The notes beneath the pieces are model-generated. The model had not been told where the DNA came from. It did not search any database and saw only the letters and a program-made list of their open reading frames with translations. DNA of 5,050 nucleotides from Patescibacteria group bacterium (GTDB taxonomy: Bacteria > Patescibacteriota > JAHJAL01), in the NCBI GenBank assembly GCA_018814055.1, contig JAHJAL010000053.1, positions 1-5,050 of the forward strand. Direction: 5' to 3'. Below, in pieces: positions 1 to 5,050 of the stretch (position 1 is the first letter of the stretch; every line of letters begins with the position of its first letter). Position numbers and translations under genes: made by a program.

Positions 1-766
1 ATATGAGAAAACGGATCATGGGGACCAATCCGACTAGACAGAAAAATCCGCCAATAAAACTAAAGGTCTTAAGCGGCTCATAAAAGACATAGACCCGGAT
101 TAGGTTTTGGGTTGATTTGATCACATGTTCATAAATATTGTTGAAAAGGCGGCTTTTTCTGGTCGGAGGATTGGTCTTGATATCAACAGAAGTAATTTTA
201 ATTCTTTTCTTGGCAGCTTGGATGATGGTATCGAGGACATAACTGAATTCGGAAGTAATATTGAGCTCCAGTAAAGCGTCGCGGGAATAGGCGCGAAAGC
301 CGGAAACAGCATCGGGTATCTGGACCCCGGCCAAGTAGGCAACGGTATTGCTGCCGATTCTTTGCAGGATTTTTTTGGTCAGGGAAAAATGATTGATTTG
401 ATCGGTTTGCCGGTTGCCTATTACTATTTGGGCTTGTTTGTTAATAATCGGCTCAACTAGTTTGGTGATATCCTTTGAGCTGTATTGATTGTCACCGTCG
501 GTATTTACCAATATATCAGCTTTATTTTTGAGGGCATTTTGGATTCCAATCTTGAAAGCGTTGCCCAAGCCCCGGTTGAAGGGCAATGATATAATATGGT
601 TGACACCAAGCTTTTGGGCAACTGCCACAGTTTGGTCAGTCGAACCGTCATCGATAATCTGAGTCTCGATTTTGTCTACACCTTTGATCTTTTGAGGAAT
701 GTTTTTTATAACCAGTGGTAGAGTTTTTTCCTCATTGTAGCAGGGTATTTGGATGATTAATTTCAT
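1..766 (-). CDS. DPM-like family 2 glycosyltransferase (partial, cut by left edge)
   Basis: The first 255 codons are visible, read leftward from the ATG at 764-766; the frame stays open to base 2, so the C-terminus is missing. The fold is GT-A, family GT2. Visible motifs are IQIPCYNEE (residues 5-13), IDDGSTD (38-44), the metal-binding TDGDNQY (89-95, DXD as D90-G-D92) and PDAVSGFRAYSR (151-162). After PLKTF (231-235) a hydrophobic stretch begins (about 236-255), probably the first C-terminal membrane helix. Enzymes of this type move a sugar from a nucleotide donor to a polyprenyl phosphate at the cytoplasmic face of the membrane; the sugar cannot be read from sequence. No Shine-Dalgarno sequence precedes the ATG. 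It is divergent to another GT2 gene 36 bp away, which suggests a glycan locus. The family call is secure; the exact substrate is unknown. Confidence 0.9.
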   Translation of the reverse strand, partial: MKLIIQIPCYNEEKTLPLVIKNIPQKIKGVDKIETQIIDDGSTDQTVAVAQKLGVNHIISLPFNRGLGNAFKIGIQNALKNKADILVNTDGDNQYSSKDITKLVEPIINKQAQIVIGNRQTDQINHFSLTKKILQRIGSNTVAYLAGVQIPDAVSGFRAYSRDALLELNITSEFSYVLDTIIQAAKKRIKITSVDIKTNPPTRKSRLFNNIYEHVIKSTQNLIRVYVFYEPLKTFSFIGGFFCLVGLVPMIRFLI

Positions 767-802
767 GATAATTATGCTTTTATACTACTATCATAGAATA
801 TT
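767..802. promoter_or_regulatory. Divergent intergenic gap, possible back-to-back promoters
   Basis: This 36-bp AT-rich gap separates two divergently transcribed glycosyltransferase genes, so transcription of both must start in it or inside the opposite gene. On the plus strand TATACT at 781-786 fits a -10 hexamer. On the minus strand TATGAT (complement of 790-795) fits another. Both would give leaders of only about 10-17 nt, in line with the missing Shine-Dalgarno sequences. No convincing -35 element is visible for either, so the promoter calls are weak. Confidence 0.3.
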
Positions 803-1696
803 GTGAGAGAACTATTAAGAAAAATATATTATTGGTTGCCGGATTTTACGCGGAATTGGCGGATTAATAATCAGCGCCAGGTTGATTTATTGGTCAATGA
901 TATTGGGGCTGGAAATAAAATAGAGAGAGATGCGAATTATCCGCTGGTAAGCATAATTATTTTGTCATACAATGGTCTGGAATTTTTAAGAAATTGTTTG
1001 AACAGCCTGTTTTATTATACTTCTTATCCCAATTTGGAGGTTTTGATTGTCGATAACGATTCTGATCGAGAAGTTAAAAACTATTTACGGAAGGTAAAAA
1101 ATAAAAATAATGAAGTAAAATTGATATTCAATGTCGAAAACATGGGTTATGGGCCGGGTAATAATGTGGGATTAAAAGCGGCAAAAGGTGATTATCTGGT
1201 TTTGGCCAACAATGATGTTGTATTTGGTGATAAATGGTTGACTCGATTGGTAAGGCATTTTGAGCATAAAAAAACCGGTCTGGTGGGGCCGGTGACAAAT
1301 TCGTGTGGCAATAATCAAAAGATTGGAGCGCCGAATTTTGACAATATTTCAGAAGTTGATCGATTTGCGCAAGAATTATATGAAGCAAATAAAGGAAAAA
1401 GCCGGATAAAAAAAGATAGCCTGGGATTTTATTGTGTGGCGATCAAAAGAGAGGTTTATAACCGATTGGGCGGACTGGATGAAAAATACGGTATCGGTAT
1501 GTTTGAAGATGATGATTATTGCCTGAGCGCCCGGCAAGCCGGTTATGACCTATGCGTAGCCGAAGACGTTTTTGTATATCATGCCGGCATGGCGTCGTTT
1601 TCCAAAATCAAAACCGAGGAATACAAAGCCATGTGGGATAAAAATAAAAGGTATTTTGAAAGGAAATGGGGCACTAAATGGACGCCGGCATCTTAG
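803..1696 (+). CDS. Family 2 glycosyltransferase, rhamnosyltransferase-like
   Basis: This 297-residue GT2 protein probably transfers a sugar to a lipid-linked or polysaccharide acceptor during envelope glycan assembly. A polar N-terminal region (1-46) precedes the catalytic domain. Visible motifs are VSIIILSYN (49-57), LIVDNDSD (81-88), NMGYGPGNNVGLKAAKGDY (113-131), the DXD-position motif LANNDVVF (134-141), the acceptor-side GGLDEKYG (223-230), FEDDDYCLSARQAGY (234-248) and a late histidine (H260). This set is typical of WbbL/RfbF-like enzymes. No membrane helix is seen, so it is probably cytoplasmic or peripheral. The start is GTG at 803: an in-frame TAG lies at 794-796, and no ATG occurs before the catalytic core. 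No Shine-Dalgarno sequence is visible. The TAG stop overlaps the TAA of the convergent dUTPase gene. Donor and acceptor sugars are not predictable. Confidence 0.9.
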   Translation: MRELLRKIYYWLPDFTRNWRINNQRQVDLLVNDIGAGNKIERDANYPLVSIIILSYNGLEFLRNCLNSLFYYTSYPNLEVLIVDNDSDREVKNYLRKVKNKNNEVKLIFNVENMGYGPGNNVGLKAAKGDYLVLANNDVVFGDKWLTRLVRHFEHKKTGLVGPVTNSCGNNQKIGAPNFDNISEVDRFAQELYEANKGKSRIKKDSLGFYCVAIKREVYNRLGGLDEKYGIGMFEDDDYCLSARQAGYDLCVAEDVFVYHAGMASFSKIKTEEYKAMWDKNKRYFERKWGTKWTPAS

Positions 1697-2517
1697 CCAA
1701 ATAGTCCAGTATGACCGAATCCTCCGCTACTGTCTTTGGTATCTGACAGATCTTCCCATTTTTCGACTTTTATTAGTTTGGGAAATAATGCTTTTTGAAA
1801 AAGTATCTGTGCAATTCTCATATTGTGTTTTAAATCATATGTTTCTTTATTTCGATTATAGACAATAACTCCGGCTTCTCCTCGATAGTCGGGATCAACA
1901 GTGCCGGGCGCATTGGTGACTGTGATATTATATTTTGTCGCCAATCCACTGCGTGGACAAACCCAATAGAATATCTCCATGTCAGTACCAAATCCGATTC
2001 CCACCAAGACTGATTCATCTGGATCCATGCGATAAACTAGTTCTCCATTTACTTCGTGGACATGGCGTCTGATAGCGTGATCTTTGGGGTAGCTTTTAAA
2101 ATCGAACAATGTCTTTCTTAATATTGGATTTTCGGGATCTTTTTTCGCGTGATGAACAACTGCTCGCAAGTATGCATCATAACCCACCGCACCATTACTT
2201 TTTCTTTCGGGCATCCGCCCTCCTATTTCTTCTGGATGTTCGAGCTCTCTTAGTTTTCTGGATAGACTATTGATCTGCCTAGCCATCAGGCTGATTATCC
2301 TCAAAAAAGGTTCGTTGTCTTTGTTGTCACGCCAGATTTGATCGGCGACACCCTCTAAATAGTGTTCCAGATGTGGATTTGATTCTTTTGGCTGATGAGG
2401 TTTGTATGGCAACCATAAGCCATTTTCATTTTGCTCATATTTATTTATTTTTTCTCCATAATAGCTTGATATGGCAGTTGTATAACCGCATATCTTTAAT
2501 TCTAGAATAAATTTCAA
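1693..2517 (-). CDS. dut: dUTP diphosphatase family protein with N-terminal extension
   Basis: The trimeric dUTPase domain hydrolyses dUTP to dUMP and pyrophosphate, keeping uracil out of DNA and supplying dTMP synthesis. All five motifs are visible: VGYDAYLRA (111-119), PRSGLA (188-193), APGTVDPDYRGEAG (203-216, with catalytic Asp and Tyr), RIAQ (234-237) and SGGFGHTG (264-271, His where Ser is usual). At 274 residues it is much longer than ordinary dUTPases (about 150). Roughly 100 mostly helical-looking residues precede motif 1, and about 45 residues sit between motif 1 and the DESVLVGIGF strand. The start is uncertain: TTG at 2517 lies two codons after an in-frame TAG (2521-2523) with no ribosome site, and TTG at 2412 is an alternative. 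It follows trmD by 16 bp, so they are probably cotranscribed. dUTPase is preferred over dCTP deaminase because of motifs 2, 3 and 5. Confidence 0.87.
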   Translation of the reverse strand: MKFILELKICGYTTAISSYYGEKINKYEQNENGLWLPYKPHQPKESNPHLEHYLEGVADQIWRDNKDNEPFLRIISLMARQINSLSRKLRELEHPEEIGGRMPERKSNGAVGYDAYLRAVVHHAKKDPENPILRKTLFDFKSYPKDHAIRRHVHEVNGELVYRMDPDESVLVGIGFGTDMEIFYWVCPRSGLATKYNITVTNAPGTVDPDYRGEAGVIVYNRNKETYDLKHNMRIAQILFQKALFPKLIKVEKWEDLSDTKDSSGGFGHTGLFG

Positions 2518-2533
2518 ATGCTAGTTAAACAGT

Positions 2534-3229
2534 TTATGATTTATAAACTTTTTTCTTTCTCCATTTTTCTATTTCACCATGATTGCCGGAAAGCAAGACA
2601 GGTGGCACTTTCCAGCCCTTGTATTCCGCCGGTTTGGTGTAATGCGGGTGTTCAAGCAAGTGAGGCGGGCGGCCTTTTTTTTGTTTTCTAATGGAGAAGG
2701 ATTCGTTTTGGTGAGATTCGGTTTTGATGACACCGGGGACCAAGCGGCTAATAGAATCAACCAGGACCATAGCGGGGATTTCACCGCCGGTCAGTACGTA
2801 GTTGCCAATCGATATTTCTTCATCTACTAAATGATCGCGAATGCGCTGATCAAAGCCTTCATAGTGTCCGCAAATCAATATAATTCTGTCCAATTTTGAT
2901 AATTTCCTCGCTTTGGTTTGGTTGAAAGTTTTACCCTGTGGTGTCAATAAGATGATTTTTGGCATGGGAGCTGTATCATTCCCAGGGCGGGGAAACCCCA
3001 CCCCTACAATCTCGTTTAAACATCGATCCATCACATCAACTTTCAAAACCATCCCCGCTCCGCCGCCATATGGTGTATCATCAACCGTCTTGTGCTTGTC
3101 GGTGGCCCAATCACGCAGGTTGTGAATATTGATCTGGATCAATCCCTTTTTCACCGCGCGCTGAATGATGCTAGCGTTGAAGACGCTACTGAACATGGAG
3201 GGAAACAATGTGATGATGTCGAATTGCAT
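2534..3229 (-). CDS. trmD: tRNA (guanine37-N1)-methyltransferase TrmD
   Basis: TrmD methylates N1 of G37 next to the tRNA anticodon using S-adenosylmethionine, which prevents +1 frameshifting. It works in the cytoplasm as a knotted SPOUT homodimer. Landmarks in this 231-residue protein are MQFDIITLFPSMF (1-13), DDTPYGGGAGMVL (50-62), LTPQGK (95-100), the trefoil-knot segments GHYEGFDQR (121-129) and DEEISIGNYVLTGGE (136-150), and the C-terminal HPHYTKP plus VPPVLLSGNH. I chose the ATG at 3227-3229 because the family begins with M-x-FDIITLFP; a GTG at 3262 would add 11 residues encoded by the upstream repeat. Oddities are about eight extra residues at 76-90 encoded by a GC-rich palindrome, a basic insertion near 180-190 (RKQKKGRPPH) before the HPHYTKP segment, and a shortened C-terminus. 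No Shine-Dalgarno sequence is visible. It lies downstream of the pseudouridine synthase and upstream of the dUTPase. Confidence 0.95.
   Translation of the reverse strand: MQFDIITLFPSMFSSVFNASIIQRAVKKGLIQINIHNLRDWATDKHKTVDDTPYGGGAGMVLKVDVMDRCLNEIVGVGFPRPGNDTAPMPKIILLTPQGKTFNQTKARKLSKLDRIILICGHYEGFDQRIRDHLVDEEISIGNYVLTGGEIPAMVLVDSISRLVPGVIKTESHQNESFSIRKQKKGRPPHLLEHPHYTKPAEYKGWKVPPVLLSGNHGEIEKWRKKKVYKS
2978..3010. repeat. GC-rich palindrome inside trmD
   Basis: The core arms are 2985-2992 (GGGCGGGG) and 2996-3003 (CCCCACCC) around an AAA loop. In the minus-strand transcript the one imperfect pair becomes G-U, giving an 8-bp GC stem. Three outer pairs (2978-2980 with 3008-3010) lie beyond a short internal loop. 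It is much richer in GC than its surroundings. It encodes part of the TrmD stretch VGVGFPRPGNDTAP, where the protein is about eight residues longer than E. coli or B. subtilis TrmD as I remember them. This is consistent with an in-frame insertion of a small dispersed palindromic repeat, but only one copy is visible here. Confidence 0.55.
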
Positions 3230-3235
3230 ATGATT

Positions 3236-3332
3236 AAAACATTGATAAACATTTATAAGCACTCGAAAGCATTGATAAGCGTATATTACTCCCCAATGTT
3301 TATAAGTGCTTATAAATGTTTATCAATGTTTT
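3236..3332. repeat. Long AT-rich inverted repeat between pseudouridine synthase gene and trmD
   Basis: The arms 3236-3274 and 3294-3332 are reverse complements at 35 of 39 positions around a 19-nt loop. The outer 28 bp (3236-3263 with 3305-3332) match perfectly, and the four mismatches fall at 3264-3269 against 3299-3304. A smaller direct repeat is nested inside: AAAACATTGATA at 3236-3247 recurs as AAAGCATTGATA at 3266-3277, 30 bp on. The right arm encodes the last eleven codons and stop region of the pseudouridine synthase gene. The left arm ends 6 nt before the trmD ATG. In the polycistronic RNA it would form a very long hairpin just before trmD. It could be a small mobile repeat, a processing site or a control element. 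It is not a classical terminator, because the stem is AT-rich and only four U follow it. Confidence 0.8.
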
Positions 3333-4031
3333 TATTTCATTATCTTTTAGAGCTCTATACTCTCCCTTTTTCATCTTGCCTAGTTTCAACGGGCCAATCC
3401 TTACCCTGACAAGTTTTTGAACTTTTAAACCCACATTATGGCACATACGGTGGATTTGATGATGCTTGCCTTCTCGGATGGTTATATTGAAACTAATTTT
3501 ACTGCGATCCTCTCTTACATTGGTTACTTGGGCCGGCTTGGTGAGATAGCCCGTAATAAGTATGCCTTTGGAAAGTTTCTTGATAGCCATATCAAGGCGG
3601 AAATCTTCAAATCGTGGACTGGCAATCACAAAATATTCTTTTTCGGCATGATGTTTGGGATGGGTTAACTGATTGGTTAGCTCCCCATCATTGGTCATAA
3701 TCAATAAGCCTTCCGTATCTTTGTCCAGTCTACCCACGGGATAAACGGGGGGATTGTGGGGCACCAGATCAACCACTTTTTTGAAGGCATAGGTGTCATA
3801 CCGGGTGGCCACGTATCCGGCCGGTTTGTTGAGTAGATAGTAAACTTTGTGTCGGGGTTGAACCAGACGTTTACGGAATCTGACTTAATCTTTATCGGGA
3901 TCAATTTTGGTGCCCATTTGGCTGACTGCTCTCCCGTTGACCCGAACCAATCCTTCCTTGATAAATTCCTCCGCCTGCCGACGGGAAGCAACACCACATT
4001 GCGAAAGGTATTTTTGTAAGCGTATTTTCAT
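3300..4031 (-). pseudogene. S4-domain rRNA pseudouridine synthase (RsuA/RluB type) with internal TAA
   Basis: This family converts one specific uridine of rRNA to pseudouridine during ribosome assembly. The ATG at 4029-4031 opens an S4 RNA-binding domain (codons 1-48, including [18 protein letters not shown]). Codon 49 is TAA (3885-3887). The same frame then continues without a break through YYLLNKPAGYVATR (64-77), the catalytic GRLDKDTEGLLI (100-111, Asp103), KEYFV (131-135) and IREGKHHQIHRMC (185-197) to a TAA at 3300-3302. At 243 codons the full span matches normal family length. The intact open part is 3300-3812 from a GTG, but that start would lose the conserved NKPAGY. So this is a nonsense mutation, a sequence error, or readthrough. 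The start overlaps the TGA of the upstream membrane-protein gene as TGATG. Target (16S or 23S site) is not predictable. Confidence 0.85.
3885..3887 (-). other. In-frame TAA inside the pseudouridine synthase
   Basis: On the minus strand the reading is D-P-D-K-D, then TAA, then V-R-F-R-K-R-L. In relatives the position after this DPDKD-like motif usually holds a polar residue such as Glu, Lys or Gln, and TAA is one substitution away from GAA, AAA or CAA. Both flanks stay in one frame, so a single base change explains it better than an insertion or deletion. Confidence 0.85.
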
Positions 4032-5050
4032 CAGAAGTAATGATACCCGAACTCTTGGATAAATACAAATAATGGATATGAGATAATTACAAACAACATG
4101 GAGAAAAGTACTATATAAGCCAGGCTGGCTTCATAGTATTTTGCTATTTCAAAGTAACTGTAGCCTTTGACGAATAGTTGTTTGGTAAGGTTTTTTTCGT
4201 TAGCCAATATTCTTCCTAATTTATAGATTATCAAGAATAGGGCTACGCCAATTAACAAATATATTATAAATTGGGGACTCAACAAAACATAAGATGGCAT
4301 ATCAAAGAGCGTTCCAAACAACATGGCAAACAGAAGTGGAATCAGATAAATAATTAGAAATACAATTGACAGGATTGCATTCCATGCTTTGATCGCAAAT
4401 ATCTTTTTTTGTTTTAGCTCATCGATCAAAGTTTTGTCTTCTTCTTTGATATTTTTTGGCCGGGCGAAGTATAGCATGACAAATAACATCCCCAATAGGC
4501 TTAGTATATTTGATAATCCGATTTTACCCCAAAGCAAAGACCGTCCAAACAATAAACGGCCGGTGATAGCACCGATGATAAAAGAAAATAATATTATGAT
4601 TAATGTAGCCGCGATAATCGGATGAAAGGCAAATAATTCCAACAGATAGACTATCGATGGTTTAAAAGAGTTAATGCTCAAGTCTTGCGTAAGTTGATCG
4701 GAAGGGGCGTTGATTTTGATCAGAGTGTAATCAAAGTCTTTTGAAGAATCATAATACTCACCAAATTCAGTTAGATTCATGGATTTATATAAGGAAGATA
4801 TTTGGGGATTGTGTAAGTTGTGATAGTATTCAACATTTGTGTAATCTTTGATATTGGGGAAAATTTGGGGGGAAACATAACCGATTATTCGGATTTCAGT
4901 TGGTATTCTTTTTTGGCCATATACACTGGTGGGTTTGAGGGGGTAAAATATTTTGTCAGTCGGGAATTCAACTACGATGCCTCGTTGTTTAGCTGTGCTG
5001 GTATTGCTAAGATTGGCATTCGTTATCCAAGAAGCGATAAATGAGAAATC
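4031..5050 (-). CDS. Multi-spanning membrane protein of unknown function (partial, cut by right edge)
   Basis: The frame is open from the last base of the window to the TGA at 4031-4033, giving 339 visible residues with the N-terminus missing. An internal ATG at 4778-4780 (visible residue 91) is probably not the true start: the preceding 90 codons have no stop, read as ordinary protein, and no ribosome site precedes that ATG. Visible residues 1-10 ([10 protein letters not shown]) may be the tail of a membrane helix or signal segment. Next comes a soluble, probably extracytoplasmic region (about 15-135). Hydrophobic helices follow near 143-164, 176-195, 222-246, 256-276 and 308-331, with a charged loop ([18 protein letters not shown]) at about 199-216. 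I do not recognise the family. The stop overlaps the pseudouridine synthase start, so the two are probably translationally coupled. Confidence 0.75.
   Translation of the reverse strand, partial: DFSFIASWITNANLSNTSTAKQRGIVVEFPTDKIFYPLKPTSVYGQKRIPTEIRIIGYVSPQIFPNIKDYTNVEYYHNLHNPQISSLYKSMNLTEFGEYYDSSKDFDYTLIKINAPSDQLTQDLSINSFKPSIVYLLELFAFHPIIAATLIIILFSFIIGAITGRLLFGRSLLWGKIGLSNILSLLGMLFVMLYFARPKNIKEEDKTLIDELKQKKIFAIKAWNAILSIVFLIIYLIPLLFAMLFGTLFDMPSYVLLSPQFIIYLLIGVALFLIIYKLGRILANEKNLTKQLFVKGYSYFEIAKYYEASLAYIVLFSMLFVIISYPLFVFIQEFGYHYF

Noticed and set aside
1128..1388. Minus-strand 86-codon frame inside the plus-strand glycosyltransferase
   Set aside because: It has no recognisable protein features and is fully antisense to a well-supported GT2 gene.
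2531..2554. Hairpin AGTTTAT/ATAAACT followed by T6 on the plus strand, terminator-like
   Set aside because: The 7-bp stem has only one G-C pair and lies far from any plus-strand gene end; it overlaps the end of trmD, so chance is likely.
3230..3262. Longer TrmD starting at GTG 3262
   Set aside because: The added residues are encoded by the inverted repeat, and the family begins at MxFDIITLFP, matched by the ATG at 3229.
3092..3409. Plus-strand open frame of 105 codons over the repeat
   Set aside because: It lies antisense to trmD and the pseudouridine synthase gene, has no recognisable motif, and is open because of the AT-rich repeat and complementary coding.
3885..3887. Alternative genetic code with TAA as sense
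   Set aside because: TAA ends trmD and the dUTPase at the expected places, TAG ends the plus-strand glycosyltransferase and TGA ends the membrane protein.
3701..3997. Minus-strand open frame of 98 codons across the pseudouridine synthase stop
   Set aside because: Its product has no family features, while the neighbouring frame gives the S4 and catalytic motifs on both sides of the stop. It is a shadow frame.
4820..5044. Plus-strand open frame of 74 codons
   Set aside because: It is antisense to the membrane-protein frame, which is open through the window edge and reads as the more plausible protein.

Overview
The window reads as a gene-dense piece of a bacterial chromosome with moderate-to-low GC, almost entirely coding. 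It holds housekeeping and cell-envelope genes. TAA, TAG and TGA all end recognisable genes here, so the code looks standard. No gene has a clear Shine-Dalgarno sequence, and GTG or TTG starts seem to be used. The DPM-like glycosyltransferase and the long dUTPase variant remind me of Patescibacteria (candidate phyla radiation), but that is an inference from family resemblance and not a demonstrated placement.

Left part (1-1696): two family-2 glycosyltransferases are transcribed divergently from a 36-bp gap. The minus-strand one (cut by the left edge) resembles polyprenyl-phosphate sugar synthases. The plus-strand one resembles rhamnosyl- or other sugar transferases of surface polysaccharide assembly. 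Together they suggest glycan synthesis at the cell envelope.

Right part (1693-5050): four genes lie on the minus strand in one probable transcription unit. In order of transcription they are a multi-spanning membrane protein of unknown function (cut by the right edge; its frame stays open to the last base), an S4-domain rRNA pseudouridine synthase, tRNA (guanine37-N1)-methyltransferase trmD, and a dUTPase-family protein with an unusual N-terminal extension and an internal insert. Its stop codon overlaps the stop of the convergent glycosyltransferase.

The points most worth a second look are these: (1) a single in-frame TAA splits the pseudouridine synthase between its S4 and catalytic domains; (2) a long AT-rich inverted repeat (39-nt arms) forms the end of that gene and the whole gap before trmD; (3) a GC-rich palindrome lies in frame inside trmD, where the protein is about eight residues longer than usual; (4) the dUTPase has extra regions. 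I see no mobile-element transposase, CRISPR array, tRNA, rRNA or defence system.
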